A stretch of DNA of 64,000 nucleotides from Nevskiales bacterium (lineage in GTDB: Bacteria; Pseudomonadota; Gammaproteobacteria; Nevskiales; Nevskiaceae), in contig JAQVDP010000014.1 in NCBI GenBank assembly GCA_028698335.1, forward strand, positions 1-64,000, given 5' to 3'. Under the pieces are notes generated by a model. It had not been told where the DNA came from. It did no database searches and worked only from the letters and a program-made list of their open reading frames with translations. A program made the position numbers and the translations under genes. Numbering within the stretch: position 1 is the stretch's first letter; the number at the start of each line of letters is the position of its first letter. Below are positions 54,572-63,886 of this stretch, in pieces.

Positions 54572-55591
54572 CTACGCCGGGGTCGCGGCCGGCGACGGCC
54601 AGATATTGCCGTCGGCGATGTAGTGACAGGCCGCGCCGCCACCGCCGGCGAGGCGGCGCATCACGGGCACCTGACGCAGGCAGTGCTGGTCCGCCAGCGG
54701 ACACCGTGAGGTGAAGACACAGCCCTGCGCCGGCATCGAGACATCCGGCGGCGGCCCGTCGAGCAACAGCTCGCGGCGGCGCGCGGGATCGGTTCCGGGG
54801 GCGCTGGCCAGCAACGCCTTGGTATAAGGGTGCCGGGGCTGCTCGAACAGGATCTGCGTCTCCGCCTGCTCCATCACCCGGCCGTAGTACATCACCAGCA
54901 CACGCCGGGCCAGCGCGCGCACCACCGACAGGTCGTGGCTGATGAACAGCATCGACAGGCCGAACTCCTGCTGCAGGCTGCGCAGCAGTTCGAGGATCTG
55001 CTGCCGCGTCGTTGCATCCAGCGCCGACACCGCCTCGTCGCAGATCAGGATCTGCGGTTCCGGCGCCAGCGCCCGCGCGATGCCGACGCGCTGGCACTGC
55101 CCGCCGGACAGCTCATGGGGAAAGCGCTCCATCATGCCCGGCGTCAGGCCGACGCGCTCGAACAGCTCGGCGACACGCCGGCGGCGTGCAGCGGGATCCC
55201 GCTCGCCGCAGAGGAACTCCAGCGGCTCGGCGACGCTGTCGCCGACGCGCATGCACGGATCCAGGCTGCCGAGCGGGTCCTGGAACACCATCTGCACCGT
55301 GCGGCGCACTTCGCGCCACTGCCGGGGCCGCATCCGGGTCAGCTCACGCCCGCCCAGCCGGATCGACCCGGCGCCGGCCGGCACCAGACCGACCAGCGCC
55401 CGCGCCAGCGTCGACTTGCCGGAGCCGGACTCGCCGACCAGCCCCAGGGTCTCGCCCGGGTACAGGTTGAGGTTCAGCTCGTCGACGGCCCGCAGCCGCC
55501 GCGGCGGCCCGAACCAGCCCTTCGGCGGCTGCCGGTGAACGACGCTGAGTTGCCGAACCGCCAGCAGGGGCTCGGCGCCCGCGCTCAACAC
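54572..55591 (-). CDS. Oligopeptide/dipeptide ABC transporter ATP-binding protein (OppF-like)
   Basis: The 339-residue ATPase has Walker A GESGSGKST, signature LSGGQCQRVGIARAL, Walker B ILICDEAVSALD and the OppF/DppF C-terminal extension with Cys residues (PAQGCVFTSRCPLADQHC). This extension binds an iron-sulfur cluster in related proteins. OppF normally pairs with OppD and needs permeases and a binding protein, none of which is in the window. Its GTG start abuts the dps stop codon exactly, so it is cotranscribed with dps. The partner permease genes must lie elsewhere. Confidence 0.9.
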   Translation of the reverse strand: MLSAGAEPLLAVRQLSVVHRQPPKGWFGPPRRLRAVDELNLNLYPGETLGLVGESGSGKSTLARALVGLVPAGAGSIRLGGRELTRMRPRQWREVRRTVQMVFQDPLGSLDPCMRVGDSVAEPLEFLCGERDPAARRRRVAELFERVGLTPGMMERFPHELSGGQCQRVGIARALAPEPQILICDEAVSALDATTRQQILELLRSLQQEFGLSMLFISHDLSVVRALARRVLVMYYGRVMEQAETQILFEQPRHPYTKALLASAPGTDPARRRELLLDGPPPDVSMPAQGCVFTSRCPLADQHCLRQVPVMRRLAGGGGAACHYIADGNIWPSPAATPA

Positions 55592-56089
55592 CTATTCAAG
55601 CAGGCTGCGCAGCATCCATGCGGTCTTTTCATGGACCTGCATCCGCTGCGTCAGGAGATCGGCGCTCGGTTCGTCGCTGGCCTCGTCGACCAGCGGGAAC
55701 ATCTCGCGTGCGGTTCGCACGCAGGTCTCGTGGCCCTTGATCAACTCGGTGACCATCCGCTGCCAGTCCGGCACGCCGTCGGTTTCCTCGATCGAGGACA
55801 ACTCGGCGAACGCGCGGTAGGTGCCCGGCGCCGGAAACCCGAGCGCGCGGATCCGTTCCGCGACCAGATCCACCGCGGTCGCCGCCTCGGTGTAGTGCTG
55901 CTCGAACATCAGGTGCAGCGTGTTGAACATCGGACCGGTGACGTTCCAATGGAAGTTGTGCGTCTTCAGGTACAGGGTGTACTCGTCGGCCAGCAGGCGG
56001 CTGAGACCGTCGGCGATGCCCTTGCGCGCGTCCTTGCCAATCCCGATGTCGATCTTGGGCGCCTTCGCGCTGCCCTTGGATTTCGCCAT
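55592..56089 (-). CDS. dps: Dps family DNA-protecting ferritin-like protein
   Basis: The 165-residue protein from ATG 56089 (strong AAGGAGT ribosome site) is a ferritin-like four-helix protein. It stores iron, consumes hydrogen peroxide and coats DNA. The ferroxidase residues sit in family spacing: His47, His59, Asp74, Glu78 (HNFHWN..., HLMFEQHYTEAATAVDLVAE). The lysine-rich start (MAKSKGSAKAPK) could bind DNA. It precedes the OppF-like gene in the same transcript. Confidence 0.95.
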   Translation of the reverse strand: MAKSKGSAKAPKIDIGIGKDARKGIADGLSRLLADEYTLYLKTHNFHWNVTGPMFNTLHLMFEQHYTEAATAVDLVAERIRALGFPAPGTYRAFAELSSIEETDGVPDWQRMVTELIKGHETCVRTAREMFPLVDEASDEPSADLLTQRMQVHEKTAWMLRSLLE

Positions 56090-56173
56090 TGCAGACTCCT
56101 TGGATGGATCGTTGGATCGACGACCAGTGTAGAGAGCCGGCGCGCGCAGGAACAATCAATTCTGATTCGGATC

Positions 56174-56194
56174 GCGATTGAGATTCACAATCGC
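56174..56194 (-). terminator. Short hairpin after the epimerase gene
   Basis: GCGATTG (56174-56180) and CAATCGC (56188-56194) pair over 7 bases, just past the epimerase stop codon at 56200. It is short, and no T run follows. Confidence 0.35.
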
Positions 56195-56199
56195 TCGAT

Positions 56200-57153
56200 C
56201 TAGGCCGACAACAGCTTCGCCTTGCGGTAGTAGCTGAAGATGTCGTTGAGATTGCGCTTGGGCTTCCAGTCGTAGACCTCGCGGAAGTGCCGTCCGTCGA
56301 TGATCACCGGATACTTGAAGTAGTTGATCAGGTACGGCGGGAAGAACGCATTCCAGTTCAAGGCGTTGCTGATCATCTTCGGCACCAGCGGGGGGATGCC
56401 CGGCAGCGGCAGCTTGCGGCAGCCGCACTGCTCGACGGCCACCTGGTAGGCGACCCAGTCGTCCGGTGCGACGTTGTAGATGCCGGGCTGGTTGCGCTCG
56501 AAGGCAACGACCATCGCATCGGCCATGTCGTCGACGTGCAGGAACTGCATCAACGGCGAGAAGCCCATCAGCACCGGCACCACCGGACGCGACAGCAGCA
56601 GCGACATGGTGTTCTTGACCCCCGGGCCGAGCACGTTGCACGGCCGCAGGATCGTGATGTTGAGCTCGGGATACTTCCACAGGTAGATCTGCGCCAGCGA
56701 TTCGAGCTCGACCGAATCGACCAGGTCCTGGGTGACCTCGCTGGCCTTGAGCGGCGCGTCCTCGTCGAGCAGCGCGGGGTTGTACGCGGATGCCCCGTAG
56801 ACGAAGTAGGTCGAATGGATGATCACCTCGCCCACGCCGTACTTGCGGCACAGCTCCAGCAGCTTCTTGGTGCCGAGGACGTTGGCGTTGTAGCGACGCT
56901 GCCGGTCCGACTCGTGCGCGAACATCCGCCCGATGTGGATGACCGAATCGATCTTGTGGTTGCGGAAGATGTCTTCGAATCCCCGCTTGTGCATCTCGAC
57001 CTTGTAGGACGGAATGCCGGCGTCGGTATCGACCTTGCGCCGGAAATCGACCGCGATGACATTGTGCTTGCCGTGCAGGCGCGCGATCACGCGTTTGGCC
57101 AGAGAGCCGGCGGCGCCGGTCACCAATACAGTCTTTTTGTCGTTCGAGGACAT
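56200..57153 (-). CDS. SDR family NAD-dependent epimerase/dehydratase
   Basis: The 317-residue extended SDR has an N-terminal cofactor motif VLVTGAAGSLAKRV (near 10-20), then VIAVDFRRKVD and HSTYFVYGASAYNP. The usual YxxxK Lys is not in the YFVYGASAY position, as in several atypical family members. The C-terminal part (GIPPLVPKMISNALNWNAFFPP) is substrate-binding. Its operon partner, the acyltransferase gene, lies 33 bp upstream. The pairing suggests modification of a sugar- or lipid-linked substrate in envelope synthesis, but no substrate is evident. Confidence 0.87.
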   Translation of the reverse strand: MSSNDKKTVLVTGAAGSLAKRVIARLHGKHNVIAVDFRRKVDTDAGIPSYKVEMHKRGFEDIFRNHKIDSVIHIGRMFAHESDRQRRYNANVLGTKKLLELCRKYGVGEVIIHSTYFVYGASAYNPALLDEDAPLKASEVTQDLVDSVELESLAQIYLWKYPELNITILRPCNVLGPGVKNTMSLLLSRPVVPVLMGFSPLMQFLHVDDMADAMVVAFERNQPGIYNVAPDDWVAYQVAVEQCGCRKLPLPGIPPLVPKMISNALNWNAFFPPYLINYFKYPVIIDGRHFREVYDWKPKRNLNDIFSYYRKAKLLSA

Positions 57154-57186
57154 CAGTTCACAACCTTGTTAAGCCCACACCGCGCT

Positions 57187-58038
57187 TCAGTAGACGCTGG
57201 TGCGCTGTTTGAGTCCCAAGTCGATGAGTTCGCGAATCCGGTCCTTGACCTGCTCGACCATCGTCGTGACGTTTTCCTCGCTCTCGACGTCGCCCTCAAA
57301 GTACATCGGCTCGCCGAAGTTCAGGTAGACGCGTGCCGGCAGGGGCAATAGCGGACCGACCGGGATGTAAGGCACTCCCAGCAGTCTCGCCAGTGGCCAC
57401 AGATTGGCCAGAGACGGCATCGTCTCCTCGCAGCCCACCACCCCCACCGGCACGATCGGGGTCTTGTGCTGCAAGGCCAGATGCATGAAACCGTTGCCGA
57501 AACGCTGCAGCTGGTAGCGATGCTTGTAGAGCTTTCCGGAGCCGCGGATCCCCTCCGGGAATACGATGATCGGCTCTTCCTGCTCGAGCATCTTCGAGCA
57601 GTTCAGCGGATCGCCGATGACCGCGCCGATGGAGTTGAGCAGATTGCCGAGCCAGGGAACGGTCGGGAAGAAGCGCTCGATCATCGCGCGCGCCGCACGC
57701 GGGCCGTGCGGATTGGTGGCCATCGCGTAACCGATCAGCACGCCGTCCATCGGCAGCTGCCCGGAATGATTCGGAATGACCAGCACCCGCCCCCGCTCGG
57801 GAATGTTCTCGAGACCGTTGGCGGTGACCCGAAAGTAATGCTCGTACATCCACTTCATGGTGCCGAGCGCGAGCTTCGCGGTATTTTCGTTGTAGCCCCA
57901 CGGGTCGTAACCGAAGGTGCCGACCGGCTTGGGAATACGCGCGAACAGCTCTTCGAGTTCGGGCGTGACGATGCGCTGGTAGATCTCCTCGCGCGGGCTG
58001 ATGGCGCTCAGATGCTTGAGTGTTTCGATATTGATCAT
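57187..58038 (-). CDS. Lysophospholipid acyltransferase family protein
   Basis: The 283-residue protein has PlsC-like acyltransferase motifs: motif I as NHSGQLPMDG with His91 and Asp98 (HX6D rather than the usual HX4D), FPEGIRGSGKLYK (motif III) and VVPVGVVGCEET. It would transfer a fatty acyl chain to a lysophospholipid or glycolipid at the inner membrane. The widened His-to-Asp spacing marks a subfamily apart from PlsC proper. It precedes the epimerase gene by 33 bp. Confidence 0.9.
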   Translation of the reverse strand: MINIETLKHLSAISPREEIYQRIVTPELEELFARIPKPVGTFGYDPWGYNENTAKLALGTMKWMYEHYFRVTANGLENIPERGRVLVIPNHSGQLPMDGVLIGYAMATNPHGPRAARAMIERFFPTVPWLGNLLNSIGAVIGDPLNCSKMLEQEEPIIVFPEGIRGSGKLYKHRYQLQRFGNGFMHLALQHKTPIVPVGVVGCEETMPSLANLWPLARLLGVPYIPVGPLLPLPARVYLNFGEPMYFEGDVESEENVTTMVEQVKDRIRELIDLGLKQRTSVY

Positions 58039-58185
58039 TGTTCAGGCCGGCATTTTCGTGGCCGGCTTCTCCCCGCAAGGCTTTTCCCGCTTACGGTATG
58101 CGAAATCGGTGCCGAAATGAAGGGTGGGATCAGGGTTGGGGCACAGCGCACTGCACGTCGTCGCCACACGGCGGCCGAAGACCGG

Positions 58186-60018
58186 TCAATCCGCGATCGC
58201 CGGAACCGGATCGGCGCCTTCGGCTCGCCGGTGTTCACGCTGCTGCATTTGCCACAGACGGGCATAGGCTCCGCCGGAATCCAGCAGCTCGGCATGCGTC
58301 CCCTGCTCGATGACGCGCCCCTGCTCGAGCACGACGATGCGGTCGGCATCGACAATCGTCGACAGCCGGTGGGCGATCACGAGGGTGGTCCGGTGTTCCG
58401 CCACTTCCCGCAGCGCATCGAGAATCGCCCGTTCGGACACCGAATCCAGCGATGAGGTCGCCTCGTCGAAGATCATCACCGGCGGATCCTTGAGCAGGGC
58501 ACGGGCGATCGCGACCCGCTGCTTCTCGCCGCCCGACAGCTTCAGGCCGCGTTCACCGACACGGGTCTGATCCCCCTCCGGCAGCTGCGCAATGAACCCG
58601 TCGAGATGGGCCAAGCGGATCGCCTGCCTGATCTCGTCCGCAGTGGCGTCCGGCCGGCCGTAGCCGATGTTGTAGGCCAGGGTGTCATTGAACAGCACCG
58701 TGTCCTGTGGCACGACGCCGACCTGTGTCCGCAGGCTGTCCTGCCGCAATTCGCGCAGGTCGCGGCCGGCGATGGTGATCCGACCCGCGTCCGGGTCGTA
58801 GAACCGGAACAGCAGGCGCGCAAGCGTGGACTTGCCCGCGCCGCTGGCCCCGACGACGGCGACCTTGTGCCCGGCCGGGATCGTGAAACTGACGCCGTGC
58901 AGCACTTCGCGCTGCGGCCCGTATCCGAAGCGCACGTCCTCGAAGCGCACCTCCGGGGCCTGGTGTCGCAGCTCGATCGTGGCGGCGCCGTCGACCACCT
59001 TCGGCCGGACCTCTAGCAGCTTGAACATCCGCTGCATATCGGCCAGCGCCCGCCGAATCTCGCGATAGACGAAGCCCAGGAAATTCAGCGGGATGAAGAG
59101 CTGGATCAGGTAGGCGTTGATCGCGACGAAATCCCCCAGGGTCATGTCGCCCGCCGCCGTCCCGCGCGCGGCCATCACCATCATCCAGGTCAGGCTGCCG
59201 GCGACGATCAGGGCCTGTCCCGAATTCAGTGTCGCCAGCGACATCCGATTGCGCTGCTGCGCCGTTTCCCACTGTGCCAGCGAGCGGTCGTACTCGTCGG
59301 CCTCGAAACGCTCGTTGCCGAACAGCTTGACCGTCTCGTAATTCAGGAGGCTGTCGATGGCGCGCGTGTTGGCCCGGGAGTCGAGCCGGTTGGCCTCGCG
59401 CACGAAGCGGGTCCGCCACTCGGTCGTCACCACCGAGAATGCGATGTAGAGCACCACCGCAGCTGCGGTGATCAACGCAAACGCGACGCCGTAGTTGAAC
59501 AACAGAATGCCCGCGACCAGCGCGATCTCGAGCAGCGTCGGCAGGATGTTGAACAGCATGAACCGCAACAGGAAGCTGATTCCCGCCACACCGCGTTCGA
59601 TGTCCCGCGACAGCCCTCCGGTGCGGCGGGACAGGTGATAGTCGAGGTCCAGGCGATGCAGGTGCCGGAACACCGACAGCGCCGCGCGCCGCATCGCCCG
59701 CTCGCCGACGCGTCCGAACACCACGTCCCGCAACTCGCCGAACAGGACGTTGACCAGCCGCAGTGCGCCGTACCCGATCAGAAGCCCCAGCGGTACCGTG
59801 GCGACGCTGCCGCCCTTGGCGTCCAGCGCGTCGACGGCGTGCTTGAGCACCATCGGCAGCGCCGTGGCCGCCAGTTTGGCCGCGACCAGCAGCGCCAGGG
59901 CCAGTGCAATCCGCCCCGGAAACTCCCGCATGTACGGCCACAGACTGCGCAGCACCCGCCAGTCGGGGGCGGATGCATCAGCCTCTGGAGATTCGGGAAT
60001 ACGGTTGTGACGTGACAC
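58186..60018 (-). CDS. ATM1-type (heavy metal/glutathione) ABC transporter, fused permease-ATPase
   Basis: From GTG 60018 the product has 610 residues, the normal ATM1/HMT1 size; an in-frame extension to 60429 overlaps the CBS gene region and is rejected. An N-terminal six-helix ABC exporter domain (about 30-330) carries FVAINAYLIQLFIPLNFLGFVYREI. The ATPase follows, with Walker A GASGAGKST, signature LSGGEKQRVAIARALL and Walker B PPVMIFDEATSSLD. Relatives export glutathione-bound metals or sulfur species needed for iron-sulfur biogenesis. No regulator is adjacent. Confidence 0.93.
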   Translation of the reverse strand: MSRHNRIPESPEADASAPDWRVLRSLWPYMREFPGRIALALALLVAAKLAATALPMVLKHAVDALDAKGGSVATVPLGLLIGYGALRLVNVLFGELRDVVFGRVGERAMRRAALSVFRHLHRLDLDYHLSRRTGGLSRDIERGVAGISFLLRFMLFNILPTLLEIALVAGILLFNYGVAFALITAAAVVLYIAFSVVTTEWRTRFVREANRLDSRANTRAIDSLLNYETVKLFGNERFEADEYDRSLAQWETAQQRNRMSLATLNSGQALIVAGSLTWMMVMAARGTAAGDMTLGDFVAINAYLIQLFIPLNFLGFVYREIRRALADMQRMFKLLEVRPKVVDGAATIELRHQAPEVRFEDVRFGYGPQREVLHGVSFTIPAGHKVAVVGASGAGKSTLARLLFRFYDPDAGRITIAGRDLRELRQDSLRTQVGVVPQDTVLFNDTLAYNIGYGRPDATADEIRQAIRLAHLDGFIAQLPEGDQTRVGERGLKLSGGEKQRVAIARALLKDPPVMIFDEATSSLDSVSERAILDALREVAEHRTTLVIAHRLSTIVDADRIVVLEQGRVIEQGTHAELLDSGGAYARLWQMQQREHRRAEGADPVPAIAD

Positions 60019-60119
60019 GATTACGGAGCCGGACTGCGCGCACCCACACAAGATGGGGGCGGACGCCCGACAACGCAAGCACGCCGCCCGCCGGCCAGGC
60101 TCCGTCGCCGGCAGAAACC

Positions 60120-60530
60120 TCAGGCGTTGGAGCTGTCGTTGATCTGGTCGATGGCGCGCAAGACGTCCGAGCGGGAGATGATGCCGACCAGACGGTTGTC
60201 CTCGACCACGGGATAGCGCTTGTAGGGGCGGTCGATGAACATCTTGGCGACCTCCAGAATGCTGGTTTCGGACTCCACCGTCACCGCGTTCTTGGACATG
60301 TAGTCCGCCACCCGCCCGCCAAGCACGCCATGGTAACTGGCGTGAATCGCGACATTCAGGCAATCGTGCTCGGACAGGATGCCGATGACGTTGCCGAGAT
60401 TGTCCGTGACCGGCGCACCGGAATAGCACCTGTCCACAAGCTTGTGGATCGCCTCCATGACGTCCATGTCCGGCGTGAACGTCAGCAGGCTCTCGGCCAT
60501 GAAGTCCTTGACCGTGATCGAATGCAGCAT
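60120..60530 (-). CDS. CBS domain-containing protein
   Basis: The 136-residue protein from ATG 60530 (GAGGAG ribosome site) consists of two CBS domains (about 8-65 and 75-130; GAPVTDNLGNVIGILSEHDCLN and YPVVEDNRLVGIISRSDVLRA). A Bateman module of this kind binds adenosine nucleotides (AMP/ATP or SAM). No catalytic domain is attached, so it is probably a free-standing sensor acting on a partner encoded elsewhere. The gene lies 37 bp downstream of nqrM. Confidence 0.92.
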   Translation of the reverse strand: MLHSITVKDFMAESLLTFTPDMDVMEAIHKLVDRCYSGAPVTDNLGNVIGILSEHDCLNVAIHASYHGVLGGRVADYMSKNAVTVESETSILEVAKMFIDRPYKRYPVVEDNRLVGIISRSDVLRAIDQINDSSNA

Positions 60531-60567
60531 GCGGATCTCCTCTCTCAACCGCTCAGATGCGGTTGTG

Positions 60568-60750
60568 TCATGCGCGTGGCGGCTCTCCGCCACATCCTTG
60601 CGTCTTGCCGCAGACCTCACAGGTATCACCGGTGAACGCCGCCTGGCTTGCGCAGGTTCCCTTCAGCTCGCGACCCCGCACCAGCCAGCCAAGCCCGAGG
60701 CCGGCCAGAGCCAGTCCGAACAGTACAAATACGGCGATGAAGGTCGTCAT
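60568..60750 (-). CDS. nqrM: Na+-NQR maturation protein NqrM
   Basis: The 60-residue protein starts MTTFIAVFVLFGLALAGLGL (single membrane helix). Four Cys residues follow at 33, 44, 47 and 53 (GTCASQ, DTCEVCGKTQGC), as in NqrM. NqrM delivers iron for the Fe centre between NqrD and NqrE. ATG 60750 is preferred over an upstream in-frame start at 60774. It lies on the same strand as the nqr genes but is separated from nqrF by a strong hairpin and a 400-bp repeat array, so its expression may depend on read-through or on its own promoter. Confidence 0.9.
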   Translation of the reverse strand: MTTFIAVFVLFGLALAGLGLGWLVRGRELKGTCASQAAFTGDTCEVCGKTQGCGGEPPRA

Positions 60751-60916
60751 GGCTGCAGTGTCTCTCTGTTGCATCGGCAGGGCAAGAGGCCGGGCTCGCG
60801 CCTCGGGACTTACCCTACCGGGTATCGATTGTTCAGACCGGATTGGCGGAGGTCAGGTCGGGTTGCCCGGCACATGAGCGGTCCTGTCCGGACCGCCTGC
60901 CCCCACCGATGCAGCG

Positions 60917-61319
60917 CCGCCCGCACGGGAACGTTTCCGGAGCACCGCACCGGTGTCCCGGCCCGGATGACAAGCATCCGGGCGTTCGGACGCGCTGAAA
61001 AAGTCGCACCTCCGGTGCGGCTCCGCCCGCGCGGGAACGTGCCTGGAGCACCGCACCGGTGTCCCGGCCCGGATGACAGGCATCCGGGCGTTCGGACGCG
61101 CTGAAAAAGTCGCACCTCCGGTGCGGCTCCACCCGCGCGGGAACGTGCCTGGAGCACCGCACCGGTGTCCCGGCCCGGATGACAAGCATCCGGGCGTTCG
61201 GACGCGCTGAAAAGTCGCACCTCCGGTGCGGCTCCGCCCGCGCGGGAACGTGCCTGGAGCGCCGAACCGGTGTCCCGGCCCGGATGACAAGCATCCGGGC
61301 GTTCGGACGCGCTGAAAAG
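60917..61319. repeat. Four tandem ~106-bp repeats between nqrF and nqrM
   Basis: Copies start at 60917, 61023, 61129 and 61234 (periods 106, 106, 105). The fourth is partial and runs into the nqrF hairpin after GCTGAAAA. Each complete unit contains GCCCGGATG-n5-CATCCGGGC (9-bp stem), CGCACC-TCC-GGTGCG (6-bp stem) and CCCGCGCGGG. The units are almost identical; the first is the most divergent (GCACGGGAACGTTTCCGG). Frames are broken by the 106/105-bp periods, so the array is not coding. The flanking stretch 60775-60916 shows nothing recognisable. Confidence 0.85.
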
Positions 61320-61344
61320 CGCCACCGGCGCTTTTCAGCGCGTC
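61306..61344 (-). terminator. Perfect 18-bp hairpin after nqrF
   Basis: GACGCGCTGAAAAGCGCC (61306-61323) and GGCGCTTTTCAGCGCGTC (61327-61344) are exact complements around ACC, immediately after the nqrF stop codon at 61346. The left arm (GACGCGCTGAAAA) is also present in every repeat unit. There is no outside T run, but the stem itself contains TTTT. Confidence 0.7.
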
Positions 61345-61345
61345 C

Positions 61346-62569
61346 TCACCCCCCGAAGTCGTCGAGCATGATGTCCTTGCGCTCGACACCGAGATCCAGA
61401 AGCATCTTGATCACGGCGGCGTTCATCACCGGCGGACCGCACATGTAGTACTCGCAATCCTCCGGCGCCTTGTGGTTCTTCAGGTAGTTCTCGTACAGAA
61501 CGTTGTGAATGAACCCGGTGTAGCCGGTCCAGTTGTCTTCCGGCAACGCGTCCGACAGCGCCACGTGCCACTCGAAGTTCTCGTTCTCCGCGGCGAGCAT
61601 GTCGAAATCCTCGACATAGAACATCTCGCGCTTGGAGCGGGCGCCGTACCAGAAGCTGATCTTGCGCTTGGTCTTGAGACGCTTGAGCTGGTCGAAGATG
61701 TGCGAGCGCATCGGCGCCATACCGGCGCCGCCGCCGATGAACACCATCTCCTTCTCGGTGTCGCGGGCGAAGAACTCGCCGAACGGACCGGAGATCGTGA
61801 CCTTGTCGCCCGGCTTCAGGTTGAAGATGTAGCTCGACATCTTGCCCGGCGGCACGTCCGGCAGCTTCGGCGGCGGGCTCGCGATACGGACGTTGAGCAT
61901 GATGATGCCGCGCTCTTCCGGATAGTTCGCCATCGAGTAGGCACGCTCGACCGGTTCGTCGACCTTCGAGGTGTACTGCCACAGGTTGAACTTGTCCCAG
62001 TCCTCGCGGAAGCGGTCGGCGACCTCGAAGTTCTTGTACTCGACGACATGCGACGGACATTCGATCTGGATGTATCCGCCGGCACGGAAGTTGACGTGTT
62101 CACCCTCCGGGAGCTCCAGCACCAGTTCCTTGATGAAGGTCGCGACGTTGTCGTTGGAGCGCACCGTGCACTCCCACTTCTTGACGCCGAAGACCTCCTC
62201 CGGAATCTCGATCTTCATGTTCTGCTTGACCGCAACCTGGCAGGACAGGCGATCGCACTCCTTGGCCTCGCGCTTGGTGATGTGGTTCAGCTCGGTCGGC
62301 AGGATGTTGCCGCCGCCCTCGAACACCTTGACCCGGCACTGCGCGCAGGAACCGCCGCCACCGCAGGCCGACGGCACATACAGCCCGGCGCCGGCGAGGG
62401 TCTGCAGCAGCTTGCCGCCGACCGGAGCTTCGATTTCACGTTCGTTGTTGATCAGGATCTTGACGTTGCCGGCGGGGACCAGCATGTCCTTGGCGAACTG
62501 GATGATGACAACCAGCGCCAGAATGACACCGGTGAAGACCGCGACGCCGAGTGCGATTTCGAGAAACAT
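61346..62569 (-). CDS. nqrF: Na+-translocating NADH:quinone reductase subunit F
   Basis: The 407-residue NADH-oxidising entry subunit has an N-terminal helix ([19 protein letters not shown]). A [2Fe-2S] domain follows with Cys69, Cys75, Cys78 and Cys110 ([14 protein letters not shown]), then FAD- and NADH-binding domains ([43 protein letters not shown]). Electrons pass on to the other Nqr subunits and drive Na+ export. It is the last nqr structural gene, 14 bp after nqrE. Confidence 0.97.
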   Translation of the reverse strand: MFLEIALGVAVFTGVILALVVIIQFAKDMLVPAGNVKILINNEREIEAPVGGKLLQTLAGAGLYVPSACGGGGSCAQCRVKVFEGGGNILPTELNHITKREAKECDRLSCQVAVKQNMKIEIPEEVFGVKKWECTVRSNDNVATFIKELVLELPEGEHVNFRAGGYIQIECPSHVVEYKNFEVADRFREDWDKFNLWQYTSKVDEPVERAYSMANYPEERGIIMLNVRIASPPPKLPDVPPGKMSSYIFNLKPGDKVTISGPFGEFFARDTEKEMVFIGGGAGMAPMRSHIFDQLKRLKTKRKISFWYGARSKREMFYVEDFDMLAAENENFEWHVALSDALPEDNWTGYTGFIHNVLYENYLKNHKAPEDCEYYMCGPPVMNAAVIKMLLDLGVERKDIMLDDFGG

Positions 62570-62583
62570 GTCGCCCCTGCCCT

Positions 62584-63192
62584 TTAGAGTTGGATGCCCG
62601 AGAAGGCCATGAAGCCGAAGGCCAGCAGACCGGACGAAATGAACGTGATGCCCAGGCCCTGCAGGGCCGGCGGCACATCGGAGTACTTCAATTTCTCACG
62701 CACCCCGGCAAGCAACGCGATCGCCAGCGCCCACGATGCACCGGACGACACGCCGTAGACGCATGCCTCGGGGAAGGTGTAGTCGCGCTCGACCATGAAC
62801 AGCGTGCCGCCGAGAATCGCGCAGTTGACCGTGATCAGCGGCAGGAAGATACCGAGCGCGTTGTAGAGCGCCGGCACGTACTTGTCGAGCGTCATCTCGA
62901 GGATCTGCACGGTCGCGGCGATCACGCCGATGTACAGGATCAGACCGAGAAAGCTCAGATCGGTATCGGGCAGACCCGCCCAGGCCAATGCTCCCGGCTT
63001 CAGCACATACTGGAACAGCAGGTTGTTCAGCGGCATCGTCAGCGACTGCACCGCGATCACCGCGATGCCGAGACCGATGGCCGTTTCGATCTTCTTGGAA
63101 ATCGCCAGGAAGGTGCACATGCCCAGGAAGAAGGACAGTGCCAGGTTTTCGATGAACAGCGAGCGGATCGCCAGATTCAGATAATGTTCCAT
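62584..63192 (-). CDS. nqrE: Na+-translocating NADH:quinone reductase subunit E
   Basis: The 202-residue subunit has six hydrophobic helices and the NqrD/E/RnfA/E-family fold. Start [34 protein letters not shown] includes the Cys that ligates the shared Fe centre, and [13 protein letters not shown] carries the second conserved site. It pairs with NqrD in the membrane. Spacing is 17 bp from nqrD. Confidence 0.97.
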   Translation of the reverse strand: MEHYLNLAIRSLFIENLALSFFLGMCTFLAISKKIETAIGLGIAVIAVQSLTMPLNNLLFQYVLKPGALAWAGLPDTDLSFLGLILYIGVIAATVQILEMTLDKYVPALYNALGIFLPLITVNCAILGGTLFMVERDYTFPEACVYGVSSGASWALAIALLAGVREKLKYSDVPPALQGLGITFISSGLLAFGFMAFSGIQL

Positions 63193-63209
63193 CTCGTCGG
63201 ATCCCCTGA

Positions 63210-63878
63210 TCAGTGCGCGTCGACGTGCGGCTGGCCGGACTGGATCTTGAAGTCAGGCCTCTCGACCTGCTGCGGCTTCCACGTCCGGATGATCCAGATG
63301 ATCATGCCGATCAGGAAGAACGCCGACGGCGGCAGCAGCAGCAAGCCGTTCGGCGTGTACCAGCCACCGTCGGTGACCAGCGGCAGAATCTCGAATCCGA
63401 ACAGTTTTCCGGAACCGAACAGCTCGCGGAACGTCGCCAGCGCGACCAGGATCGCGCTGTAACCCAGCCCGTTGCCGAGGCCGTCGAGGAACGCCGGGAT
63501 CGGGGGATTGCTCTGCGCGTAGGCTTCGAGCCGCCCCATCACGATGCAGTTGGTCAGAATCAGCCCCACGAAGACCGACAGTGGCTTGGACGCCTCATAG
63601 GCCACCGCCTTGAGCGTCTGGTCGACCAGAATCACCAACGTCGCCGCGATCGTCATCTGGGCGATGATGCGGATGCTGCCCGGGATGAAGTTCCGAACCA
63701 TGCTGTAGAACAGGTTCGAAAACGCGGTCACCGTCGTCAGACCGACGCACATGATCAACGCCGTCTCCAGACGCGAAGTCACGGCCAGTGCCGAGCAGAT
63801 GCCAAGCACCTGCAGGATGATCGGGTTGTTGTCCGCGATCGGTTCGGTAACGATTTTCTTGATGGACACTTCAGACAT
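63210..63878 (-). CDS. nqrD: Na+-translocating NADH:quinone reductase subunit D
   Basis: The 222-residue membrane subunit is homologous to NqrE, with six helices, an N-terminal [27 protein letters not shown] stretch containing the conserved Cys, and a C-terminal tail. The ribosome site GAGGTGA overlaps the nqrC stop region, so translation is coupled. Together with NqrE it houses the membrane Fe centre supplied with help from NqrM. Confidence 0.97.
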   Translation of the reverse strand: MSEVSIKKIVTEPIADNNPIILQVLGICSALAVTSRLETALIMCVGLTTVTAFSNLFYSMVRNFIPGSIRIIAQMTIAATLVILVDQTLKAVAYEASKPLSVFVGLILTNCIVMGRLEAYAQSNPPIPAFLDGLGNGLGYSAILVALATFRELFGSGKLFGFEILPLVTDGGWYTPNGLLLLPPSAFFLIGMIIWIIRTWKPQQVERPDFKIQSGQPHVDAH

Positions 63879-63886
63879 GACTCACC

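Noticed and set aside
60917-61319. CRISPR array
   Set aside because: Units are ~106 bp without unique spacers, and no cas genes are nearby.
60810-61325. Repetitive proteins (FSASERPDACHPGRDTG-type repeats) on the minus strand
   Set aside because: They are readings of the 106-bp DNA repeat in three frames. The periods 106/105 break the frame and no ribosome site or family similarity exists.
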